In this document: positions 1 through 6,087 of the stretch, one piece after another
Layout: the number at the start of each line of letters is the position of its first letter
Numbering within the stretch: the first letter of the stretch is position 1
NCBI GenBank assembly: GCA_023426425.1
Contig: JAFAAT010000162.1
Span: 1-6,087 of the forward strand
Direction: 5' to 3'
DNA: 6,087 bases
Origin: Bacteroidota bacterium
GTDB lineage: Bacteria > Bacteroidota > Bacteroidia > Chitinophagales > Chitinophagaceae
The notes under the pieces: model-generated
The model's input: the letters and a program-made list of their open reading frames with translations, nothing else
What the model was told of the DNA's origin: nothing
Database searches by the model: none
Made by a program: the position numbers and the translations under genes

Positions 1-59
1 AAACCACCTTGGTTCTCCCCACTGGATTTTCTTCCCACATATCTCTAAATTTACACCAG

Positions 60-752
60 ATGCAGAAAACCTATACCAGTATCAAAAACCTCGCGGAAGA
101 CGAACGCCCAAGAGAAAAAATGCTGCAAAAAGGCGCCAACTCCCTCAGCGACGCCGAACTCCTCGCCATCCTCATCTCCAGCGGCACCCGCGAACGATCC
201 GCTATCGACCTCGCACGTGATATACTCAACCTCGCTGGCAACAACCTTCACGAACTCGGCAAACTATCCATCAAAGAATTACAACAAACAAAAGGCATCG
301 GCGAAGCCCGCGCCATCACCATAGCCGCCGCCCTCGAACTTGGCAACCGCCGCCAAAGCACACCCGGAGTCAAACGCCCCATCATCCAGCAAAGCAAAGA
401 AGCAGCAGAAATCCTCATGCCACTCATGAGAGACCTCAACCACGAGGTCTTCTGCGTCCTCTACCTCAACCAGGGCAGCAGGCTCCTGAAACATGAAATC
501 ATCAGCAACGGAGGCATCACAGGCACAGTCGCCGACATCCGCATCATCCTCAAACACGCCCTCATGTACCACGCCAACAAACTCATTCTCGCCCATAACC
601 ACCCCTCCGGCAACCTCAAACCCAGCGCCGCCGACAAAGAACTCACCCGCAAAATCAAAGAATCAGCCCAGCTCATGGACATGAAAGTCCTCGATCATCT
701 CATTGTCTCCGGCATGTCTTATCTCAGCATGGCCGATGAGGGATTTATGTGA
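60..752 (+). CDS. radC: RadC-family JAB/MPN domain protein
   Basis: The gene encodes a 230-residue RadC family protein. It has an N-terminal UPF0758-type region with the usual DERPREK stretch (residues 14-20), a helix-hairpin-helix-like segment around KGIGEARA (78-85), and a C-terminal JAB/MPN metalloprotease-like fold. The zinc-site residues of the JAMM motif are all present: Glu129, then H179-N-H181-P-S-G, Ser189 and Asp192, in the spacing HxH-x7-S-x2-D. The family was once linked to DNA repair, but its true role remains unsettled, so a cytoplasmic nucleic-acid-related or peptidase-like function is only a family inference. I chose the ATG at 60 because it gives the typical family length and N-terminus; an in-frame TTG at 9 would add 17 residues that do not look like RadC. 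The coding strand is strikingly C-rich at third positions (CTC for Leu, ATC for Ile, GCC for Ala). The protein looks intact. Confidence 0.95.
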   Translation: MQKTYTSIKNLAEDERPREKMLQKGANSLSDAELLAILISSGTRERSAIDLARDILNLAGNNLHELGKLSIKELQQTKGIGEARAITIAAALELGNRRQSTPGVKRPIIQQSKEAAEILMPLMRDLNHEVFCVLYLNQGSRLLKHEIISNGGITGTVADIRIILKHALMYHANKLILAHNHPSGNLKPSAADKELTRKIKESAQLMDMKVLDHLIVSGMSYLSMADEGFM

Positions 753-781
753 TACTGCCCTTTTCTTACTAACTTGCACGC

Positions 782-814
782 TTGTCAGCCTTTAATCGGC
801 TGAGCATATTATTG
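782..814 (+). promoter_or_regulatory. Candidate Bacteroidota-type promoter for the oxidoreductase unit
   Basis: The Bacteroidota promoter consensus has a TTG or TTTG at about -33 and TAnnTTTG at about -7. Here TTG (782-784) is followed after 22 bases by TATTATTG (807-814), one mismatch from the -7 box. Transcription would start near 820, giving a leader of roughly 30 bases that is A-rich at 827-838, as is common upstream of Bacteroidota starts lacking a Shine-Dalgarno sequence. The match is short and imperfect, so this is a candidate only. Confidence 0.3.
785..803. repeat. 19-base inverted repeat (operator or weak terminator)
   Basis: Perfect 6-base arms TCAGCC (785-790) and GGCTGA (798-803) flank a 7-base loop in the radC-oxidoreductase gap. 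It could be a weak hairpin terminator for radC, but no T-run follows, so a factor-independent terminator is not well supported. Its size also fits a dimeric regulator's operator, and it lies inside the spacer of the candidate promoter at 782-814. Confidence 0.35.
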
Positions 815-852
815 CTACTTCATAACTAAAAAATAATACGTCCGCGCAGTTC

Positions 853-1839
853 ATGCTAAAGGTAGGAATATTTGGTGCTGGTCATCTGGGGTAAATCCAC
901 ATACAACAATGGAAGGAAATTGCAGGAGTTGAACTCGTCGGCTTCTACGATCCCGACGACGCCCAGGCAGCAACCACCATCGCCCAGTACCAGATTCCCC
1001 GCTACACCGACTTCGAACAACTGATCTACGCCGTAGATGCGGTCGACATCGTCTCCCCTACCACCACCCACTTCGAAATCGCCCGGATCTGCCTGCTCAA
1101 CAGCAAGCACGTATTCATCGAGAAACCACTGGCTCATACGCTTGAAGAAGGCAGAGAACTTGTCAAACTGGTAAACGAAGCCAACGTAAAATGTCAGGTC
1201 GGGCACGTAGAGCGCTATAATCCGGCAATGCTCGCCCTCGGCGACCAACCCCTCCAGCCCATGTTCATCGAGGCCCACCGGCTGGCTCAGTTCAACCCCC
1301 GTGGCACCGACGTCGCCGTCATCCTCGATCTCATGATCCACGACATCGACATCGTCCTTCATCTCGTTAAATCTCCCGTACGGCGTATTTCCGCCAGCGG
1401 CGTTTCCGTTATAAGTGAAACAGCAGACATCGCAAACGCCAGAATTGAATTTGATAATGGTTGTGTCGCAAATCTCACTTCAAGCCGGATCTCTCTCAAA
1501 AAGATGCGAAAGATGCGTCTATTCCAGCGCGATGCCTACATCGGCATCGATTTCCTGGAAAAGAAAACTGAAGTCATCAAAATGAAAGAAGCTGGCATGG
1601 CCTCCGGAATGATGGACTTCCCCATCGAACTCGGCAACGGAGAAAAGAAAATAATCTCAGTCCAGCTTCCTGAAGTAGCACCATCCAATGCCATCAAAAC
1701 CGAACTGACCGAGTTTGTAGAAGCAATAGCACATAACACCCCTACAAGGGTGAGCGTACACGATGGCTACCAGGCAATGGATGTGGCACATCAAATCATC
1801 CGAAAAATGAGCCAACACAGTGAATTACATCACGCCTAA
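853..1839 (+). pseudogene. Gfo/Idh/MocA-family oxidoreductase, interrupted by in-frame TAA at codon 14
   Basis: Read through its one internal stop, this frame gives a full-length Gfo/Idh/MocA NAD(P)-dependent dehydrogenase of 328 codons. The N-terminal Rossmann fold shows the dinucleotide loop GAGHLG (residues 8-13) and the family EKP motif (90-92, Lys91 catalytic). GHVERYNP (117-124) and the catalytic-type D159-LMI-H163-D follow, then the beta-sheet substrate domain with FQRDAY (224-229). The TAA at 892-894 comes immediately after GAGHLG, where relatives usually have Lys or Gln; one base change from AAA or CAA would make it. No in-frame ATG, GTG or TTG occurs between the stop and the ATG at 1228, and a protein from 1228 would lack the whole nucleotide-binding fold. 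The rest of the frame is intact, which points to a very recent mutation or a sequence error. The pattern resembles UDP-GlcNAc 3-dehydrogenase-like enzymes, but the substrate is inferred. It is probably the first gene of a unit with the lipoprotein and sugar transferase. Confidence 0.85.
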
Positions 1840-1855
1840 TGAAAACTGAGTCACG

Positions 1856-2710
1856 ATGAACTTCAAAAAAATATCGATCCTGTGCAGCCTCGCAGCAGCT
1901 TGCTTCTGGGGTAGCTGCGACATAATCAATCCGGAGGAACAACAACCCACCTACGTACGCATCGATTCATTCGCCTTCGAACCAGGCGTCAATACAGGCA
2001 CCTCCTCCCAGCGAATTACCTCGGTCTGGGCCTACCTCAATGGACAGATCCTCGGCGCCTTCGATCTTCCTGCAACAATACCAGTACTCGCAGATGAGCC
2101 CTCTGAGCTGCTGCTCCGTGCTGGCGTCATGTATGGCGGCATCAGCGATATCCTTATCCCCTACCCTTTCTTCAGGGGAGATACTATGACGCTCACACCA
2201 ACGCCCGGAGAGATTATCAACTTTACCCCAAAAACCAGGTACTTCAGCGAAGATCTGCTAAACTTCATCAACGAAGACTTCGAACTCGGAAACTCTTTCA
2301 CTCTGGTATATGGCGACACCACGTTAGAAAGGACCAGCGATCCATCCCTCGTCTTTGAAGGCGACTTCTCCGGCCACATCGAGTTCAACAACCACAAGTT
2401 TGCAGAATATGTAATGACAACCTCATTTACAAGTTCAGGGTCAGCAGGTACATTCGCAGAGATCAACTACCGCGGCAGCCTGCCATTCGACGTCGGCATT
2501 ACCACTACAAATTCCGGTGGCCAGGCCGTAAGTCAGTACCTGTTCACCTACAGGGCGCGCGAAGACTGGAACAAGGTATATGTAGGCATGCAGGATTTTA
2601 TCAACGCTTACCCCAACAGACCTTACCGGCTTCTCATCCGCGTATATTCTGCCGAACCCACACAGGGCTATGTATCGCTTGACAACATAAAAGTGGTGAA
2701 CTTCAGGTAA
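1856..2710 (+). CDS. Putative lipoprotein of unknown function
   Basis: I do not recognise this 284-residue protein. Its N-terminus is a lipoprotein signal peptide: Lys4-Lys5, a hydrophobic stretch from about residue 6 to 18, and a lipobox-like W-G-S-C with the acylated cysteine at 21. The mature protein begins C-D-I-I-N-P-E-E; the nearby acidic pair is loosely like the Bacteroidota surface-export signal but does not match it well, so placement in the inner leaflet, periplasm or cell surface is open. The remainder is rich in beta-strand-forming residues, without further membrane segments. Two parts can be guessed: about 30-125, and about 140-284, the latter starting FELGNSF and ending YVSLDNIKVVNF, an arrangement seen in jelly-roll or carbohydrate-binding-like modules. 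That fold is an inference. The start sits 16 bases after the oxidoreductase stop and the sugar transferase begins 3 bases after this stop, so a role in envelope glycan assembly or binding is suggested by context only. Confidence 0.8.
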   Translation: MNFKKISILCSLAAACFWGSCDIINPEEQQPTYVRIDSFAFEPGVNTGTSSQRITSVWAYLNGQILGAFDLPATIPVLADEPSELLLRAGVMYGGISDILIPYPFFRGDTMTLTPTPGEIINFTPKTRYFSEDLLNFINEDFELGNSFTLVYGDTTLERTSDPSLVFEGDFSGHIEFNNHKFAEYVMTTSFTSSGSAGTFAEINYRGSLPFDVGITTTNSGGQAVSQYLFTYRAREDWNKVYVGMQDFINAYPNRPYRLLIRVYSAEPTQGYVSLDNIKVVNFR

Positions 2711-2713
2711 GAT

Positions 2714-4150
2714 ATGCATGCTATCTCTCGGCTCGCTCCCAAAAAGAAAAGAGCGATAAAACGACTGGTACTGCTGGACTACGCTACGGCTACCCTGGCG
2801 TGGATATTCTTCTGGGCCTACCGGCAACAATTGCTCGGACACACTGATTTTCTTCATGCCTGGGAACTGATTCAGGCACGCGACTTCATCACTAGTTTCA
2901 TCATCATTCCTGGCGGCTGGCTATTTCTTTACTTCCTCTCAGGCACCTATTTCGATCTCTACAGGAAATCACGCCTCAATGAGGTAAACCGCACTCTGAT
3001 CTCCTGTATAATCGGTAGCATCCTCATCGCTTTGTTGTTCTTCGCCAATGACAATACCGACTATTCCTACTTCATCAAAGGCACCGGCAGATATCTTCTG
3101 ATACACACTGTCATCACCCTGGCTGGCCGAATGCTGATGCTAAAGAATATCAAGCGCAGGCTGGTAAACGGCAAAGTAGGTTTCAACACACTCATCATAG
3201 GTGGCAATTACAAAGCTGTCGAAGTCTATAAACAGCTCACCGAAGGCCACAAACCTCTCGGCAATATCTTCAAGGGTTTCATCTACTCCACCAAAGAAGC
3301 CTCCAACGGTATGAGCCAGTTCCTGACGGAACTCGGACATCTCAACAACCTGGAACAGATTATCGATCAGCACGAAATTGAGGAAGTTATCGTAGCTGTC
3401 GATTCAAGCGAACACCACCTCCTGGAAAATATCCTCACCCGTCTCTCCTACCGCCCGGTGCTCGTAAAGGTCCTTCCCGACCTCTATGACATCATCTCAG
3501 GCTCAGTAAAGACCAGCAACGTCTACGACGCAGTACTCATACACATCCACCCTGACCTGATGCCCGATTGGCAGCGTGTTTGCAAACGAACCATAGACAT
3601 AGTTGCCTCCATAGTTGCAATGATCATTCTCTCACCAGTCTACTTGTTTGCCGCGCTGAAAGTAAAGCTCTCCTCCCAGGGTCCCATCATCTATAAGCAG
3701 CAACGTGTAGGCCTCTATGGTCGGCTGTTCTACATCTATAAGTTCCGCTCAATGTACGTCAATGCAGAAGAAAACGGACCGGCACTATCCAGCGACGAAG
3801 ATCCACGCATCACCCCCTGGGGAAAGATCATGCGGAAATGGAGAATAGACGAATTGCCTCAGTTCTACAACATCCTGATAGGCGACATGTCTCTGGTCGG
3901 CCCCAGACCTGAACGCAAGTACTTTATCGACATCATCAGCCAGACCCACCCACACTACAAATACCTGCATAAAGTAAAACCGGGCATCACCTCCTGGGGC
4001 ATGGTTCAGTTTGGCTATGCTTCCAACGTAGATGAAATGCTCCAGCGCATGAAATACGATCTGCTCTACATCGAGAACTGTTCGCTTGCTTTGGACATAA
4101 AAATTATGCTATACACCCTGATGGTAATCTTTCAGGGCAGGGGAAAATAA
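2714..4150 (+). CDS. Exopolysaccharide polyprenyl glycosylphosphotransferase (sugar transferase)
   Basis: This 478-residue inner-membrane enzyme is of the WcaJ/WbaP-like polyprenyl-phosphate sugar-1-phosphate transferase type. It moves a sugar phosphate from a UDP-sugar to undecaprenyl phosphate, the first membrane step of exopolysaccharide, capsule or O-glycan synthesis. Four hydrophobic segments lie near residues 17-36, 58-77, 93-112 and 124-143. A Rossmann-like middle domain follows (IIGGNYKAVE, 161-170). The C-terminal bacterial sugar transferase domain starts at KRTIDI (291-296), has the re-entrant helix with the Ser-Pro break (307-308), QQRVG (329-333), KFRSM (343-347), the catalytic Asp379-Glu380 in DELPQ, GDMSLVGPRPE (390-400) and PGITSWGM (423-430). 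All key motifs are intact and the length is typical. The sugar cannot be told from sequence; glucose or galactose phosphate is usual. It is the last gene of the + strand unit and its stop abuts the folC stop with no terminator between. Confidence 0.93.
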   Translation: MHAISRLAPKKKRAIKRLVLLDYATATLAWIFFWAYRQQLLGHTDFLHAWELIQARDFITSFIIIPGGWLFLYFLSGTYFDLYRKSRLNEVNRTLISCIIGSILIALLFFANDNTDYSYFIKGTGRYLLIHTVITLAGRMLMLKNIKRRLVNGKVGFNTLIIGGNYKAVEVYKQLTEGHKPLGNIFKGFIYSTKEASNGMSQFLTELGHLNNLEQIIDQHEIEEVIVAVDSSEHHLLENILTRLSYRPVLVKVLPDLYDIISGSVKTSNVYDAVLIHIHPDLMPDWQRVCKRTIDIVASIVAMIILSPVYLFAALKVKLSSQGPIIYKQQRVGLYGRLFYIYKFRSMYVNAEENGPALSSDEDPRITPWGKIMRKWRIDELPQFYNILIGDMSLVGPRPERKYFIDIISQTHPHYKYLHKVKPGITSWGMVQFGYASNVDEMLQRMKYDLLYIENCSLALDIKIMLYTLMVIFQGRGK

Positions 4151-5494
4151 TCACGCATTCTGCAGCTCGGTAGTAGTAGGTGATTCAAGGTACTCTATCG
4201 CCTCCCCCACTGTAAAAAAGCTACCGGTAATCAACAGCGCATCCTGGTCCGACATCTGTTCCCTTATAGCTTTGACGGCAGCAGTAACCGACGAATGAGC
4301 CGTACCCTGTAGTCCCACGGAATTTGCAAGAGATGCCAGTTCCTGTACGGGCAGCGCACGTGGAATGTCAGCATTGCAGAAATGGAAGATAGCATCTGGT
4401 GGAAACTGTGCAAGCGCTTCAGCAACATCCTTATCCTTCACAAAACCCAGCAGTACATGCTTTTCTCCTGCTTTCACTTGTTTCCATTGAGCTAGCACTT
4501 CTTTCAATCCTGCAGGATTATGAGCCACATCAGCTATGATTAGTGGCTGCTGGCTCAGAATATCCCATCGTCCACGCAATCCCGTAAGCTTCTTCACACT
4601 GGACAATGCACTAATTGCCCGCGGAAGTGACAAGTTTAGTCCCTGGTTCGCAATCAGTACTTCAACCGCAGCAAGCACTGTCTTGATGTTATGATGCTGA
4701 TATGTACCCAGCAGATCCGTGGTCAGGTCATACATCTCCCTATGCGCCTTATGCACCGCTTTCAGGTGCTGATGCTTTGAATCCTGACCAGTACGCACGA
4801 TATCCCACAAAGCTTCCGCATAGTAGACCGTACTGAAATTATGTAGTGCCGTCTCAAAAAATACACCCTCAGTTTCCTTATGCTGCTCGCCCACAAGCAC
4901 AGGTACACGCTCCTTGATAATTCCCGCCTTTTCCGTCGCAATTTGTTTCAACGTCTCTCCCAGCAGATCCTTATGATCATAGCTGATATTGGTAATGATC
5001 GAAAGTATGGGCGTGATGATATTCGTACTATCCAGACGCCCTCCCAGCCCTACTTCTATTACCGCAATATCAACCTCCTCTTCAGCAAAGTACTGAAAAG
5101 CCATAGCCACCGTAATCTCAAAAAATGAAGGCTGAATACCTTCTATGATCTCCTTATGAGTATTTACAAAATCAACCACCCATTGTTCGCCAACCTGCTT
5201 CCCATCTATTCGTATCCTCTCTCTGAAGTCTACAAGATGTGGAGAAGTGTACAACCCCACGGTATAACCACATTCCTGCAGGACCGCCGCCAGTGCATGA
5301 CTGGTGCTACCCTTACCATTCGTTCCTGCAATATGTATTGACTTAAACTTCTTATGGGGATTGCCCAGTGCCTCGCACAGTTTCCTTGTATTCGACAGGT
5401 CGGGCTTTAACGCTGCAGGACCAACACGCGAAAACATGGGGAGTCGCTCATAGAGATATAGTAGCGTGTCCTGGTAGGCATTCTTGGCTGGCAT
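4151..5494 (-). CDS. folC: Bifunctional folylpolyglutamate synthase/dihydrofolate synthase
   Basis: This 447-residue cytoplasmic Mur-ligase-type enzyme joins L-glutamate to dihydropteroate, and to tetrahydrofolates as gamma-polyglutamate, using ATP. Recognised features in order are the P-loop GTNGKGS (57-63), TSPHL (83-87), the folate-binding-type FFEITVAMAF (124-133), EVGLGGRLDSTN (147-158), the metal-site DH (173-174), ATEKAGIIK (186-194) with Lys189 at the expected carbamylated position, TYQHHNIKT (264-272), GRW (308-310), the C-terminal domain motif DVAHNPAG (322-329), and GSFFTVGE (424-431). The length is normal and the protein looks intact. Whether it has both activities or only one cannot be decided here. 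The start ATG shares its A with the last base of the TAA of the upstream TonB-like gene (TAATG), which implies cotranscription and probably translational coupling. No separate promoter is visible. Confidence 0.96.
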   Translation of the reverse strand: MPAKNAYQDTLLYLYERLPMFSRVGPAALKPDLSNTRKLCEALGNPHKKFKSIHIAGTNGKGSTSHALAAVLQECGYTVGLYTSPHLVDFRERIRIDGKQVGEQWVVDFVNTHKEIIEGIQPSFFEITVAMAFQYFAEEEVDIAVIEVGLGGRLDSTNIITPILSIITNISYDHKDLLGETLKQIATEKAGIIKERVPVLVGEQHKETEGVFFETALHNFSTVYYAEALWDIVRTGQDSKHQHLKAVHKAHREMYDLTTDLLGTYQHHNIKTVLAAVEVLIANQGLNLSLPRAISALSSVKKLTGLRGRWDILSQQPLIIADVAHNPAGLKEVLAQWKQVKAGEKHVLLGFVKDKDVAEALAQFPPDAIFHFCNADIPRALPVQELASLANSVGLQGTAHSSVTAAVKAIREQMSDQDALLITGSFFTVGEAIEYLESPTTTELQNA

Positions 5495-6087
5495 TACCGC
5501 TGGCGGGTTTTAAACACAAAGGTAATATCACCAATCTGTTCCGGAGCAGCATTAGGATTCCTGGAAAACTTTGCCTGGTCCAGCTTCTGCAAGGCTATAG
5601 CCTTTAGTGTCGCATTTGGAAAGCTGGTCGCCACTTTGGAAATGATATTACCTTCTCTATCCACCTTCACACGCACTACAACCCTACCCCCCTCAGTGAA
5701 TTCTGCCACAAACTGCTTGGGAGAAATATCTCTTCCCGATAGCGTATGACTTATCCCACCAGTACCATTCCCCGGGCTTCCACTGTAGTTCGTAGCGCCT
5801 GGCGTGCCACCCGGCACCCCGCGCTCACCGGCACCAGTAGTATTACCTTCAGAATTGCCAGCATGGTTTGCCACAGCATTATTACCCCCTGCACCATTTC
5901 CACCCTGGTACACATACCTTGGCTGTGCTGGCTGGATACTGTTTGCATTTGTCTGCTGCTGACTCCTGTTGCTGGTACGATTGGTCTGTGTATTATTCCG
6001 GTTTGTATTCGAACTGGCATTTACCGGTGCGATGGCCGGCGCATCTGGATCATCTGAACGCATAATATCCCGCGCCTCTGTCTGTTG
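5494..6087 (-). CDS. TonB-like energy transducer, 3' part (start lies beyond the right edge)
   Basis: The frame is open to the end of the window, so the gene is cut at its 5' end; 197 residues are visible. An ATG at 6063 is in frame, but the codons before it continue in the same style (QQTEARDI), and no signal or membrane anchor follows it, so I treat it as internal. Visible parts are a long Asn/Gln/Ser/Thr-rich then Gly/Asn-rich linker (about the first 115 residues), a short conserved-looking ISHTLSGRDI, and a C-terminal domain of about 75 residues with VVVRVKVDREG and NAAPEQIGDITFVFK. This matches the Bacteroidota proteins usually annotated as energy transducer TonB, whose missing N-terminus has a single membrane helix and which act with ExbB/ExbD to power outer-membrane transport. 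The classical TonB YP motif is not evident, so it may be a TonB/TolA-like variant. ExbB and ExbD genes would be expected just outside the window. The TAA overlaps the folC ATG. Confidence 0.8.
   Translation of the reverse strand, partial: QQTEARDIMRSDDPDAPAIAPVNASSNTNRNNTQTNRTSNRSQQQTNANSIQPAQPRYVYQGGNGAGGNNAVANHAGNSEGNTTGAGERGVPGGTPGATNYSGSPGNGTGGISHTLSGRDISPKQFVAEFTEGGRVVVRVKVDREGNIISKVATSFPNATLKAIALQKLDQAKFSRNPNAAPEQIGDITFVFKTRQR

Noticed and set aside
46..53. TAAATTTA as a -7 promoter box for radC
   Set aside because: It ends only six bases before the start codon, and no TTG lies at the expected distance upstream; chance is likely.
856..1362. Reverse-strand open frame of 168 codons opposite the oxidoreductase
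   Set aside because: It is a shadow of the C-rich coding frame; the protein is acidic and unlike any family, and the forward frame has all the dehydrogenase motifs.
1228..1839. A shorter oxidoreductase gene starting at ATG 1228
   Set aside because: It would begin in the middle of the family fold, just after GHVERYNP, and lack the NAD(P)-binding domain; the homologous frame continues upstream to 853.
2441..2857. Reverse-strand open frame of 138 codons across the lipoprotein-sugar transferase junction
   Set aside because: It overlaps two well-supported forward genes and shows no recognisable domain or start signal.
5710..6040. Asn/Gly-rich low-complexity stretch as a tandem DNA repeat
   Set aside because: The bias is at the protein level; no repeating DNA unit of constant length is visible. 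It is an ordinary TonB-type linker.
5494..6063. A complete 189-residue gene starting at ATG 6063
   Set aside because: The frame stays open to the window edge, and the protein would have no membrane anchor or signal peptide, unlike TonB-type relatives.

Overview
The window looks like a chromosomal segment from a Bacteroidota member, most plausibly Chitinophagaceae (Chitinophaga-like). This rests on several things I can see: recognisable gene starts carry no Shine-Dalgarno sequence, a TonB-type protein with an Asn/Gly-rich linker lies directly upstream of folC, and the RadC and FolC sequences have the usual family motifs. The assignment comes from protein-level recognition only, without a database search.

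Layout. On the + strand: radC (60-752); a 100-base gap holding a small inverted repeat and a possible Bacteroidota-type promoter; a Gfo/Idh/MocA-family NAD(P)-dependent oxidoreductase (853-1839) broken by an in-frame TAA at codon 14; an unrecognised lipoprotein (1856-2710); and a membrane-bound sugar-phosphate transferase that starts exopolysaccharide or O-glycan synthesis (2714-4150). The last three are 16 and 3 bases apart and are probably one transcription unit. On the - strand: the 3' part of a TonB-like energy transducer gene running off the right edge (5494-6087), overlapping by one base (TAATG) with folC (4151-5494). The two strands converge with no spacer: the sugar transferase stop ends at 4150 and the folC stop occupies 4151-4153.

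How the genes fit together. The oxidoreductase (resembling nucleotide-sugar 3-dehydrogenases), lipoprotein and glycosyl-1-phosphate transferase suggest a small cell-envelope glycan module, set between housekeeping genes rather than in a large capsule cluster. The TonB-like protein and folC form a separate unit with no obvious functional link between them.

No mobile element, CRISPR array, tRNA, rRNA or phage gene was seen. I do not see a clearly new biological system. The points most worth a second look are the single nonsense codon in an otherwise intact oxidoreductase, the unknown lipoprotein tied to the sugar transferase, and the very tight gene junctions.
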